DNA from: Meconema thalassinum
Lineage: Eukaryota; Arthropoda; Insecta; Orthoptera; Tettigoniidae
Direction of reading: 5' to 3'
DNA: 64,000 nucleotides
Assembly: GCA_946902985.2 (NCBI GenBank)
Contig: OX336395.1
Span: forward strand, 13,432,708-13,496,707
The translations under genes and the position numbers were made by a program. This document shows, piece after piece, positions 12,027-21,435 of the stretch. The stretch's first letter is position 1, and every line of letters starts with the position of its first letter. A model generated the notes under the pieces. The model was not told the DNA's origin. It saw only the letters and a program-made list of their open reading frames with translations, and ran no database searches.

Positions 12027-12552
12027 GTTAAGGTAGATTAATTTTTGTTGTTGTATAGTTTCTATAAATATTCAGTGCTGTTAACATAACTTAGTTACTG
12101 GCAGGAGAGTGATGTATCAAGAAGGCAGTGCGAGAACAGAATATCAAGTAGGCAGTGCGAGAACAGGCAGTGATGAAATAAAAGAGAATATTTGTAATTG
12201 TTATGTATGATTAGATACTGTAAATATTTCTTGGATGTTTTGTATAGCTTCAAAGGTTTTGGGTGATGTGGTTTTGAATTGTTTTTCAAAATTTTATGGT
12301 CTCAGATTTGAATACAATGAACATCCCCAGAGGTAGAGCAGAAACGGGAAGATTTTACACCCCTTATGAAAACAGAGATTTTATTCCACAGCGCTACATA
12401 AAGAAACTGAATTATGAGATGATAAATCAATACAAATATGGAAATGATATCCAAATGTTACATGTTTGGGGATCTATTTGAGGTGGATGGGACAGAGATA
12501 AGCTCTAGCTTACAGAATTACACTTTTATCAGCACTCATCTTCTATATATAT
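12027..12552 (+). other. Possible LTR or 3' flank of the Gypsy remnant, with an unrecognised 61-codon ORF
   Basis: 12027-12295 is AT-rich and contains a direct repeat of GGCAGTGCGAGAACAG (12131 and 12153), with AATAAA nearby at 12177-12182. This is compatible with LTR-like DNA, but no second LTR exists to compare. 12296-12481 is an open frame starting MVSDLNTMNIPRGRAETGRF, rich in Tyr and Asn; I do not recognise it and cannot tell whether it is coding. Confidence 0.25.
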
Positions 12553-13075
12553 AAGGTGCGTTCAAAAAGTAACGAGCCGGAGACATAATTACAGAAACCA
12601 GTACCTGTATGTTAGAAGTATTGGCCCTGGCTGTTGAGGCACTGTGACCTGAGGCGGTGAATGGCTGACTCATAAAATTCCCAGTTCCGCACGTGCAGCT
12701 GGACTCGTTGGCCCCGCAGAGCCCTTTTCAGGGGACCAAACATGGGGAAATTAGAGGGAGAGAGGTCTGGACTGTATGGAGGGTTCCCGAGAACCTCCCA
12801 TTTGAATTTCTGTTGGAGGGCCGCGACTGTGTTGGCCGTATGAGGTCGTGCATTGTCGTGGAGCGACCACGGCGGCTATGGCGTTCACTGTCACTCGGCG
12901 GTCCTGGGTTATGAGCTGGACGTTGTCATCGGTAATGCAGGGCGGTGCCCCAGACCGGGCATCATCGGCTAACGACACCCGTCCTTCCCTAGAAGCGCTT
13001 TGCCACGCCTTGAACCTTGCAAGGGACATGCAGTGTTCGCCGTACACTTGTGACATTCGGCATAGTTTCTTAACC
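12553..13075 (-). pseudogene. Internally deleted mariner-family element with fused N- and C-terminal transposase parts
   Basis: The terminal repeat lies at 12553-12580 (AAGGTGCGTTCAAAAAGTAA). The minus strand then gives the end of a mariner transposase, stopping at 12612. The C-terminal catalytic part is clear: HDNARPH, then NPPYSPDLSPSNF with its conserved Asp, FGPLKRALRG and LRSQCLNSQGQYF. Upstream the frame jumps to the N-terminal DNA-binding region (MSQVYGEHCMSLARFKAW, then GRVSLADDARSGAPP and ITQDRRVTVNAIA). The first and second catalytic-Asp regions between them are deleted, and the two parts are out of frame with each other. The 5' terminal repeat is not present at about 13080, so the copy is also truncated. 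Full-length mariners encode about 350 residues. Confidence 0.8.
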
Positions 13076-13084
13076 TTTTAACAA

Positions 13085-13420
13085 ATAAGAAGATTTTAAG
13101 TTATCAGGAGAATATTGGACCGACGGACAAAGTTTTATGTGTTTTTATGTGTTTTAACCAATTGTAACGACACATCGTATTTTAACGTGTAGTATCAATG
13201 TTTAGTCTGTACTATGTTTTTGTCAGGGTTAATTTCATTGTATGTGATTGATAGTGTGCATCATACTTGTTTATGTCTAAATATGTATTTGGGCTGAAGA
13301 AGTACAGACGACTGAACGAAACATGTACCCAGTTGGATAAATAGATTATCAACAACGTTGTATTGAAACGACGGAAATTATTAATAGTTTTGTTGGTGAA
13401 TCGGGAGAGTTGGCAGGTAT
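13085..13420 (+). mobile_element. Penelope-like element fragment (non-coding terminal region)
   Basis: No protein is encoded. The assignment rests on the hammerhead-type core at 13288-13333 followed by an AT-rich segment ending AACGACGGAAATTATTAATAG, in the way repeats with hammerheads are arranged in Penelope-like elements. The boundaries are estimates. Confidence 0.4.
13288..13333 (+). ncRNA. Hammerhead ribozyme-like motif
   Basis: Core CTGAAGA at 13294-13300 and GAAA at 13318-13321. Helix II is GT-A-CAG / CTG-A-AC closing an ACGA loop (13302-13317). Helix III is minimal, AC-AT-GT (13321-13326). The cleavage position would follow A13327 (a GUA triplet). Helix I is GGG (13291-13293) with CCC (13328-13330). 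The arrangement is type I with a very short helix III, as described for Penelope-like retroelements. Activity is not shown. Confidence 0.6.
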
Positions 13421-13734
13421 GCGTATTGGTCAATAGCAAACAATCATGAATATGAAACTCAGCAATTCTTCTAGGTTTGTGACATGTCTTGTTTGGGGTT
13501 TTGCCTAGGACACCAAGCTGGCTCATCAACAGGATCTTGGTGTCCCTGCCCGGACCCCCGCAGCCTCCCTTTATATAAAGCGCACCTGTGCCACTTGACT
13601 GCGAGAACTAAAAGCTCAAGCAGCCATAACCTCCCTATGAAGGCTTCCAAAAAGATGGTATATTGGCTAATATGGTTAATGCGTAACGTTTGATTCACTG
13701 GCCGTTAATGAGGAATTTGAGAGAACTATATTGT

Positions 13735-14085
13735 AGGTGAACCTCACGATGGTGACGTGATGTGGGGGCTTGAGAGTCCAAATGATCCTGCGAGCTAAGC
13801 TCCTGGTAGGGCCACCCATGCCGGACAGGTTAAAGATAATAAGAAGGATACCCTGGTCCTCCAGGTCGGGGGTTGGGCGTAGGGTTAATAACTCCACCCT
13901 GTAAAAAAATGTTACTGATTCCTTACAAGTGCCTCGGAATGCTAATCACCCGATGTTAACACAAAGACCGGATGGACGAAGGAGAAGAGGAAGACCCAAT
14001 AGACGGTGGATAGATGACGTGGAACTGGAGAAGGAAGGTGGAAGATGGAGGCCAAGGTTCTTCAGGGACTGTAGCGCCGACCAGT
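13735..14085 (+). pseudogene. Short LINE chimera: 5' leader-like piece joined to an RTE-type C-terminal end
   Basis: 13780-13910 resembles a leader segment that I have seen ahead of arthropod LINE endonucleases; this part is memory-based and weak. 13950-14083 reads LTQRPDGRRRRGRPNRRWID then DVELEKEGGRWRPRFFRDC, the basic GRPxxRWxDDVE end typical of RTE/jockey-related endonuclease-reverse transcriptases. Everything between is missing. It abuts the mariner copy that starts at 14086. Confidence 0.5.
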
Positions 14086-14914
14086 AAGCAACTCCAAAAG
14101 TAACGAGCTGGACGCTCGAATGCGTAAAACCGGTGACGACATCGGCTAATTGTGGCGTGTGTAACGAGGTGTGGTTCCGACCAGAACATGAGAGGTCACA
14201 GCCCGTCACTAGAGGGCACGAGTGCACGTCACGTGACGATACAAAGCGAGCAGTAGCATGCATTAATCGTCCAACGCTGCCAGTCGCATTGCAAACAGTG
14301 ACATGGAAGCGTTAAACGAAGAGCAAAGAGGTGTTGTTCGGTTGCTGACAGCGGAATGAGTAGGGGGAACGGACATTCATCGCCGAATGTCACAAGTGTA
14401 CTGCGAACACTGCATGTCCCTTGCAAGGGTCAAGGCGTGGCACAAGCGCTTCAGGGAAGGACGGGTGTCGTTAGCCGATGATGCCCGGTCTGGGGCACCC
14501 CCTGCATTACCGATGACAACGTCCAGCTGGTTGATGCACTCATTACCCAGGACCGCCGAGTGACAGTGAACGCCATAGCCACCGTGGTCGCATTGAGCGT
14601 CGGAAGTGTGCACACCATCATGAAGGAACGACTGCACTTGCGGAAAGTGTGTACTCAATGGGTGCCCCACAGTCTTCAACCACACCAGGAAGCATGTCGA
14701 ATGGTCTACTGTCTTGGTCTTGGTTGAACGATTGATGCATGCTGCTGCTCGCTTTGTAACGTCACGTAACGTGCACGCATGCCCTCTAGCGACGAACTGT
14801 GACCTTCCACGCTCTGGTCGGAACCACACCTCGTTACACACGCCACGATTAGCCGATGTCGTCACCGGTTTGCGCATTCCAGCCTCCGGCCCGTTACTTT
14901 TTGAACGCACCTTA
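14086..14914 (+). mobile_element. Deleted mariner-family element with long inverted subterminal repeats
   Basis: The right terminus (14895-14913, read inverted) is the same repeat as the end at 12553. The left terminus (14086-14110) is a decayed version. Inside, about 155-180 bp at 14105-14265 matches the reverse complement of 14725-14895, so the element can fold into a long hairpin. Between the arms lies the transposase N-terminus. Confidence 0.7.
14303..14700 (+). pseudogene. Mariner transposase N-terminal fragment
   Basis: Starts MEALNEEQRGVVRLLTAE. An in-frame TGA follows (about 14357), then THIHRR-type helix residues and MSQVYCEHCMSLARVKAWH, REGRVSLADDARSGAPP. After a one-base shift it continues CITDDNVQLVDALITQDRR, VALSVGSVHTIMKERL and KVCTQWVPHSL. 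These are the two helix-turn-helix DNA-binding units and the WVPH-like linker ahead of the catalytic core of a mariner transposase. The whole catalytic domain is missing: the sequence passes directly into the right inverted arm. It is the same subfamily as the copy at 12.6 kb. Confidence 0.8.
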
Positions 14915-15789
14915 TATATTGTAGGTGGGAACGAGGGACGGAGAGGGGTGGACGGCGTTCAAGGTCAGTGTCCAGCTTTCGTGTACTAAAACTGACGATT
15001 TGTTAGTTTTCAACTCGGGTTTATGGGAATATTGAACTATGGAGACTGGGAATATCAAAACACTACTGTAGCTTAAACACAGATATTGGCACTGATAACC
15101 GCTGTGTACCATATCGTAAAAGAGTGTTGAAAATACACGACATTCCAACATGCAAAGCCCGAGGTGTTTATTGGTTAATATTAAGTCCTCAATTTCTTGA
15201 AGTTGTTCCTTGCTTGTTCAATTTGAGAACTTCCGTTGAGAATTTAGAAGAGATCTATCGGGGAAAGGCAAATCCTGTAAGCGCTCAGTCAACTGAAGTC
15301 AACTAAAGCATAATCAGTCTGATATGTCTGAAGTCAGAGTCAGGGGAAGAGGAGGGCTGCCTCTGCTGATATAACCTTAAATACAAACAAAATACGGTAA
15401 GTGTCCAGCTTGGATGGATAATGGGGCTCTACGTTGACTGTTTATGTTCGACGATAATTATTATAACTATTTTATGTTAGAACATAAATATTCATAAATA
15501 TCTATCGAGATTTCGCCAGTTTTATATACTGAACAGAGCGCATGGGACGCAGAAAATACCTTGTATTTGACCATGGCCTCCTCGATTACCCCACTATGAC
15601 ACTAGGCAACGCAGTGAAATTTAAATTAGAAGGCCTTGGAAGTCAGCGCAGGTGCGATGTTATCCTTATCTAATTGGTCAAACAACTGTTTCTTGAGCTG
15701 TGATTGGTGGGAGAAACTGTTTCATAATGAAAAATAGTGTTATAATGACCATCATTATGATACAGTTTTCTGACATATAATAGTCAGGG
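14915..15789. other. No gene recognised
   Basis: AT-rich DNA without convincing coding sequence. TTATGTTCGACGATAATTAT-like and TTAGAACATAAATATTC-like stretches near 15445-15490 form a weak inverted pair. Nothing else stands out. Confidence 0.3.
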
Positions 15790-16830
15790 TCGAACATAAC
15801 GTAGACTTACGAGATTGATCCAGGAAAATGTGTGTCTGTCCGTCCTTCTGTCTGTGTCCCCCCCCCCCTATCAATTCCTAAATGGGTGCACCTATTGAAT
15901 CCAAATTTGGTATGAGTCAAGATTTATAACTGAATATCTCACGGCCATATTTGAAATTGACGTCAGCGCTACCAACTGCCGAAAAATCGCAATTGAAATT
16001 TGAGCTCTAGGATGGATGAATATCTCAGAAGTTATGCATACGAACTATTCCGAAATAGGCACATCTATAGATAATAACAATCCAGATTAATTTTCAGAAG
16101 TCCATACATGCCAGTGCTGCCAACACGATTCTAAGCCTGCCGATAGGTCCAATTTCTAAATGAATGGAACTTCTATACTATCGATTGGATTTCAACCACA
16201 TTTCGTATGTACTGTGTGCACTACAACCGATATGACTGTACGTATTCAAAAGAGCTACCAGGGCGGCCAATTGTTAGTTAATGCTCTCTCTATTTGTTTA
16301 ATCCTAATATCAATATATCAGAAAGTATGCAAGCCAACAGCTCCAAAATTTGCACACGTGTAGTACCTGACATTCTAGATTAATTTGGAGTAACTAATGT
16401 ACCTCAGTGCTGCCAACATGTCTAAGCTTTCTGATAGTTTCAATTTTTAATTACATGAAACTTCTATACTAACAAATGGATGTTATCCTACATTGGCACT
16501 ATAATAGATCGTAATATTTCAGATTAATTCTGAGCATCACATACATGACATTGTTTCCAACATGATTTCATGCACACTGATAAATCCAATATCAAACAGC
16601 ATGTAACGTCCATACTATCCATTAGACTTCAACAAAAAAAATTATGTGCATTGTATACCTTAAGAGATGGAACTAAGATCATATTCCAAGTCACCAGGGC
16701 TGCCAACTGTAGTAAGTTACTCTATTAGGCTATACTATTTCAGGCGTATTCAAAACTGCAGTACTTAGAAATGTTAGTATTACCAACTTGACTTCGTCAT
16801 TATTCTAGATAGGTCTATAGAATACAACTC
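15790..16830. repeat. Diverged repeat family, probably inverted relative to the copies at 31.3 and 42.3 kb
   Basis: Begins with a C-run (15861-15872) and a stretch complementary in sense to the GATCTCATAAGCC ends of the other copies. Then a motif AGTGCTGCCAACA...CTGATA recurs at about 16105, 16398 and in weaker form near 16545, each time followed by a CTTCTATACTA...GGATT-like stretch. No open frame is conserved. Assignment to the same family as the later copies is tentative. Confidence 0.45.
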
Positions 16831-17307
16831 GGGAGTGCTTTCTACCAACAGGTACGGGGACTAGTATGGAACAAGGCTAAAGAAGTTATGTACAAAGCAT
16901 ATTATGTTCCTATAATGACATATGCAGCAGAAACTTGGTCAATGACTAAGAGGGATGAGAGCAGAGTACAGGCAGCTGAGATGAGATTCCTGAGAAGTAT
17001 GGTCCAGAAAACGAGAAGGGACAGAGTGAGAAATGAAGATATATTGAAAGAACTGGGAGTACAGAAACTCAATGACAAACCGGAGCAAAACAGATTGAGA
17101 TGGTTTGGACACGTCAAACGGATGAATGAAGTAAGGCTACCAAGACGAGCACTGGAACGACGGATGACAGGGAAGAGAGGACGAGGAAGACCAAGAATGC
17201 GTTGGATGGACTCGGTGGAAGAGGAAGAGGAATGGTGGAACGACAGAACTAAGTGCAGAGGAACCATATTTGCCCCCACCCAGTGTCAACTGGAAAAGGG
17301 GAAATGA
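16831..17307 (+). pseudogene. RTE/jockey-related LINE, C-terminal end only
   Basis: Frame GSAFYQQVRGLVWNKAKEVM, YVPIMTYAAETWSMTKRDES, EMRFLRSMVQ, LRWFGHVKRMNEVRLPRRAL and RGRGRPRMRWMDSVEE. This is the post-RT thumb/C-terminal region typical of endonuclease-reverse transcriptase LINEs (YGAETW, RWFGHV, GRPxxRWxD). It is open for about 158 codons with no stop until 17305-17307 but lacks endonuclease and RT catalytic parts. It is therefore a 5'-truncated insertion, the common fate of LINE copies. Confidence 0.85.
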
Positions 17308-17610
17308 AGATGAAGATATGGCATGAATCTTAAATTTTAAGGAAAGTAGGCTCTTTAGTTTGTCACGGAACTACTTGTTAAATTTAAGAAATACTAAGGT
17401 TATTTAGTATACAAGATATTATGCAATACAGTATTAGCCTCTAGTGCAGTACAGAATAGAGCATGGCAATCAAGACACTGGACATGCTTACTGGTTTGAA
17501 GAAACTGCTCATCTTTTGTTGTCTTCCTTTGATATAACTTGTAATTTAATTGGTTAACTTTTCCATCCCATCAGTACTTAAAATTGCCTGATAATATAGA
17601 TTTATTTACT

Positions 17611-17650
17611 CAGGGACATGTTTCGGGTGCTATTGACCCTTCTTCAGCCT
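17611..17650 (-). ncRNA. Hammerhead ribozyme-like motif (minus strand)
   Basis: On the minus strand: AGG (helix I), core CTGAAGA (17647-17641), helix II GGGT / ACCC around a CAATAGC loop, GAAA (17624-17621), minimal helix III AC-AT-GT, cleavage triplet GTC, then CCT closing helix I. All invariant core positions of the hammerhead are present. Surrounding DNA (17500-17760) has no coding sequence and is probably a Penelope-like terminal fragment. Confidence 0.65.
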
Positions 17651-17791
17651 CTCTATCACAGATCACAACAAATGTCAAACACACAAAATCACACTCAATA
17701 ACATAAACTTAAATTAAAGCATGCATTACTTCCATTAATATAGTTGTAATTTGTTTACTGCACATGGCAATGGTTTACACATGAATAAATA

Positions 17792-19181
17792 CACTGAAGA
17801 AAATGGAAATTGCAACACCCAGAAAGAGTGGTGCTTCATTGCTGCAATTGAACATGCAGGACGAGTGTTCGGTTGTGATTCGATGATTACACTTTCAGGT
17901 CGCTTTGACCGCAAGTTTGGACAACAATCAATACAGGATGTGCCCACCACGAGCTGCAATACATTGATGAATTCCGCGAGGCATGGAGTCAATAAGGCCC
18001 TGGATCGCTTCCTGAGGAATTGTGGCCCATGCTTGCTGCACTGCACGGGTCAGTTTTTCCAGAGTTGTGGGTGGCTGAGGACGGTTGGCCAGTTATCGAC
18101 CCATCATGTCCCAGAGATGCTCAATAGGACTGAGGTCCGGGGATCCGGCGGGCCATTCTAAGGTTGTGATGTCGTGGGGAGCTTCTCTGCAGATGCGTGC
18201 AGTGTGATCCCGGGCATTGTCCTGCTGAAACATCCCATTAGCAATGTTCGCCATCATAGGGACAACCACTAGATTGAGTACCTTATCAACGTACTGTTGA
18301 GCAGTCATAGTGTCCTCAACAAGGACTAATTGTGATTTCACATTAAAGGCAAGAGCTCCCCAGACCATAATGCTTGGTGTTGGCCCTGTGTGCCTCTCGA
18401 CAATAAGGTCTGGGCGGCCCCTCTCCCCGGTACGTCGGCGCACACGATTCCGGCGATCACTGCGGGCAAGACAGAAGCGCGATTCATTACTAAAGACGAC
18501 CCTATGCCATTCGTCGACCCACGTCGATCATTCTCGACACCAGGCCAGCCTTACACGTCGCTGTTTTGGGGTCAATGGACCACCTTCTACAGGGACACGG
18601 GATCGTAAGCCAGCTGCACGCAGGCGATTACCAACTCTTTGTTTTGTAACGTGGGGTGCCACAGCTGCTCGAATTTGCGCTGCTGTTGCATGGGGTTCCA
18701 TCCGGGCCATCCGAATGATGCAGCGGTCCTCTCTCACAGTTGTCTGTCGCGCTGGGCCTGTGCCATGTCTACGAGTATGGGTACCTTCATTTGACCACTG
18801 CTGCCATACACGTTGTACCGCAGATGCCTGTCGGCCAAAACGTGCAGCGACAGTCCTTTGCGATAATCCAGCCTCACGCAGCCCAATTATCCGAGCCCTC
18901 GCAAACAGTGACAGTAGTTGATAGCGTGCTCTTCTCTGTCGTCGAGGCATGTTTGACGGGGAACACTTCACTGCACAGACTGCAAGTGAACTACGCTACA
19001 CCAGAGTCCGTATACTGGAGTTGATTCCTCCGCGACCAATCACGTGGGGAGACCTGTAGCAACAATCCAATGGGTCTGAAACTTTGATCGTTTACATACC
19101 TGCATGGCATCGTTCCATATCTTGAAAATCAACACAAACGACCAATGCCTTCATGGTGTTGCAATTCCATTTTCTTCAGTA
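17792..19181 (-). mobile_element. Tc1-like DNA transposon, nearly complete
   Basis: Both ends carry the same terminal inverted repeat. The left reads CACTGAAGAAAATGGAAATT and continues GCAACACC; the right, inverted, reads TACTGAAGAAAATGGAATTG then CAACACC. Both are flanked by TA (17790-17791 and 19182-19183), the expected Tc1/mariner target duplication. The element is 1390 bp long and encodes one transposase on the minus strand. Confidence 0.93.
17928..18971 (-). pseudogene. Tc1-like transposase, two nonsense codons
   Basis: One minus-strand frame of 348 codons, the usual Tc1 size, with only two internal stops (TGA at 18528-18530 and TAA at 18093-18095). The N-terminus holds two helix-turn-helix units (LLSLFARARIIGLREAGLSQ and QIRAAVAPHVTKQRV). 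The catalytic core reads WVDEWHRVVFSNESRF (first acidic residues), SIMVWGALAF, MFQQDNARDHTA (second Asp) and WPAGSPDLSPIEHLWDMMG, with Asp and Glu of the DD34E triad. The C-terminus ends HQCIAARGGHILY. The likely start is the Met at 18950 (MPRRQRRARY), although the frame opens at 18971. The protein would bind the terminal repeats and cut and paste at TA. Recent death is inferred from the few lesions. Confidence 0.92.
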
Positions 19182-19299
19182 TATTATCCCCGTTGGATGC
19201 TCTTTCATGTTGAGTCAGCTTTACACTTAATATAAAATATTTCATGACAATTCATTAGTCTCATTATTGTTAAAAAATACCGATTATAATGTTACTCTT

Positions 19300-19620
19300 A
19301 GGAAAGAAGACGAGAGAAGAATGGAGGCTTTCAAAATTTGGCTGTGGAGGAGAATGGGGGGACAAAGTGAGAAATGAGCAAGTGTTAAAGAAAGTAGGAG
19401 AAGAAAGAATGATGCCAAAGAAGATAAGTGTATTGGACACTGCATAAGGGGAGATGGTTTGGTGAAAAGTGAATTAGAAGGGGAAATCCCAAGAGGAAGA
19501 AGAAGGTTTCAGATGTTGGATTCCATCAAGATTGATAAATCGTATGAGCTGATGAAACGTGCTGATGAAGACCGGATAAGGTGGAGAGACCGACCGTGAG
19601 GAAACCTGCCATCAGCCAGA
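19300..19620 (+). pseudogene. LINE C-terminal tail, heavily decayed
   Basis: Across shifting frames the text reads RRMEAFKIWLWRRM, VRNEQVLKKVGEERM, a DT-IRGDGLVKSELEGEIPRG segment, RRRFQMLDSIK and ADEDRIRWRDRP. It ends in a TGATGATGATAG-type tail (19619-19634). The order matches the last 100 residues of RTE/jockey-related LINEs (EAFEMW...VRNEEVL...GHxLR...RRRxQxLD). It is a 5'-truncated, multiply frameshifted insertion of a different subfamily from the copy at 16.8 kb. Confidence 0.65.
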
Positions 19621-19719
19621 TAAACTGATGATGATAGTAGTAGGCAAATATCAGGCTATGTGAATGTTCCTTTCTGAGGTTCCTTCCGTTAATCACTTGT
19701 TGTTAACTCATCACAAGCC

Positions 19720-20163
19720 TCAATTGTTTGTAAATGCAGATATGTTTTCATTGTAGTTATCTTCAACGTATTTAATGACATTGTTTAGATGGACTTCAAC
19801 TTTTGAGCTGACAGTGGTTCTGGGGCCTGGGGGACGTGAAACGCGAAGATATGGCATTTTCTGGAAGTCACAACATGCAATAGGAAGCTTTCTCATGAAA
19901 TATATTATAGACCCTTTGTTGGAGATAGCATGTCGATGGAGATGGATGGGACACGTGACGGTGTGGCTGTCCTCATCGAGACTCAAACCCAGCTCCATCT
20001 CCACGCACTCCAGTACAAACAGGGCCACGTCAGGGCTGTGCCGACTGTAGGTGGAGCCACACCGTGACCACGACTGCAACAGCCAGGAGATTAGCTTCTC
20101 ATGAATCCTTGCTTGCGGAAAAGTGTGACAAAGAGATAGCGTTACAGTCTGCATTGCATTCAT
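19720..20163 (-). CDS. Unrecognised open frame of 147 codons
   Basis: Minus-strand frame starting MNAMQTVTLSLCHTFPQARI and containing VALFVLECVEMELGLSLDED, HLHRHAISNKGSIIYFM and SKVEVHLNNVIKYVEDNYNE. I recognise no family. The middle part is more GC-rich than its surroundings. The fragment lies just upstream of, and opposite to, a hAT dimerisation remnant and may be part of an unknown element. It has no clear start context and no splice support, so it may be a chance frame. Confidence 0.25.
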   Translation of the reverse strand: MNAMQTVTLSLCHTFPQARIHEKLISWLLQSWSRCGSTYSRHSPDVALFVLECVEMELGLSLDEDSHTVTCPIHLHRHAISNKGSIIYFMRKLPIACCDFQKMPYLRVSRPPGPRTTVSSKVEVHLNNVIKYVEDNYNENISAFTNN

Positions 20164-20350
20164 TTTTTGTATTTCTGAAATTATCCGAAAGAGCTTTGAA
20201 GTGCTTAACTGTGTTTCCTACAACTTACATCTGTGAGAGTGCATTCTCTCCCAATTCATCTATTTGAAATCAAAGTCAAGAAACAGACTTGAAGTTGAGA
20301 ATTACTTAATACTGAAATTATCAGACATTAAACCAAACATCGTTTCTGCT
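20155..20350 (+). pseudogene. hAT transposase C-terminal dimerisation domain fragment
   Basis: Frame KLSERALKCLTVFPTTYICE then SAFS matches the hAT dimerisation core (LA..LL..P.T...CES.FS). After a stop and frame change the next stretch reads KSKSRNRLEVENYLILKLSD then IKPNI, matching the K.K.RNRL.....LR..L..I.P.I end of the same domain. About 60 residues remain. No terminal repeat was found nearby. Confidence 0.7.
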
Positions 20351-20839
20351 TATTACTAAAAAGCAGCTTCACTGTTTACATTAAAGAGAGTTTGAAGTAA
20401 TCGTTCAAGATTGGTCCTTTTGATTATAAATATACCACATTTTCATTGTAATAAATGTTTATTAACCATAAGGCAATATATGTTGAGCGAAGAGCGACTA
20501 CAATACGACAATCGATTCAAGAAAAATGGTGGTCATCATAGGGGAAGGTTTTGAATTAACGGCCGTTTGTTGCGAGTGCGTCTCCTAGCAAAAATTCGTA
20601 TAAATATTATGTCTCGAGTGATCTTGTACTGTTATAATGTTAATAGTGTACCGTAGATAGTGTGGTACATTGCGAATAAATATTAAATACCGGTAAAGGT
20701 ACCATTTGAAGATTAAGCGCCAAAGTCGTGTGTGTTTTTGTTAGTTTGAACATACATTTATGGTTAGGGAAGATATTTCCCCAAGTGTCTATTTCTTTCG
20801 ACATAAGTGCATTCTATAAGAATCTCTGTGCAAGTTTAA

Positions 20840-20878
20840 ATGGATAGTGCAGTGACATGGGCCAAGCAAGACGATTTG
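20840..20878 (+). CDS. Candidate first coding exon, 13 codons
   Basis: ATG at 20840 opens MDSAVTWAKQDDL and the sequence then reads GTGAGT, a consensus splice donor, directly at 20879. The short acidic/Trp N-terminus resembles first exons of insect C2H2 zinc-finger genes; that is a loose impression. No downstream exon on this strand was found. The same donor is repeated six more times in the 85-bp array that starts inside this exon. Confidence 0.3.
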
Positions 20879-21435
20879 GTGAGTCATATTTCAAACTACA
20901 CCCACCGGTAATCTTGAGATAGTGCAGTGACATGGGCCAAGCAAGACGATTTGGTGAGTCATATTTCAAACTACACCCACCGGTACTCTTGAGATGATGC
21001 TATTGTGTGCAGTGACATGGGCCAAGCAAGACGATTTGGTGAGTCATATTTCAAACTACACCTACCGGTACTCTTGAGATGATGCTATTGTGTGCAGTGA
21101 CATGGGCCAAGCAAGACGATTTGGTGAGTCATATTTCAAACTACACCTACCGGTACTCTTGAGATGATGCTATTGTGTGCAGTGACATGGGCCAAGCAAG
21201 ACGATTTGGTGAGTCATATATCAAACTACACCTACCGGTACTCTTGAGATGATGCTATTGTGTGCAGTGACATGGGCCAAGCAAGACGATTTGGTGAGTC
21301 ATATTTCAAACTACACCTACCGGTACTCTTGAGATGATGCTATTGTGTGCAGTGACATGGGCCAAGCAAGACGATTTGGTGAGTCATATTTCAAACTACA
21401 CCTAACGGTACTCTTGAGATGATGTTATTGTGTCT
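20851..21435 (+). repeat. 85-bp tandem repeat, seven copies, each with splice-site-like motifs
   Basis: Repeat starts lie at 20851, 20926, 21011, 21096, 21181, 21266 and 21351. The first spacing is 75 bp because the CTATTGTG-containing segment is missing; the rest are 85 bp. Copies are nearly identical. Each contains AGTGACATGGGCCAAGCAAG, ACGATTTG and then GTGAGT. From the third copy on, each is preceded by TATTGTGTGCAG, an acceptor-like stretch. The array follows the candidate first exon and its donor. Confidence 0.95.

Noticed and set aside
14377..14910. 177-codon minus-strand frame
   Set aside because: It runs antisense to the mariner N-terminus and through the inverted arm; its apparent protein is the complement of known transposase sequence.
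18310..18921. 203-codon plus-strand frame
   Set aside because: Antisense shadow of the Tc1 transposase, which reads cleanly on the minus strand with catalytic motifs.
20851..21435. CRISPR-like repeats
   Set aside because: The 85-bp units are nearly identical along their whole length, with no variable spacers.
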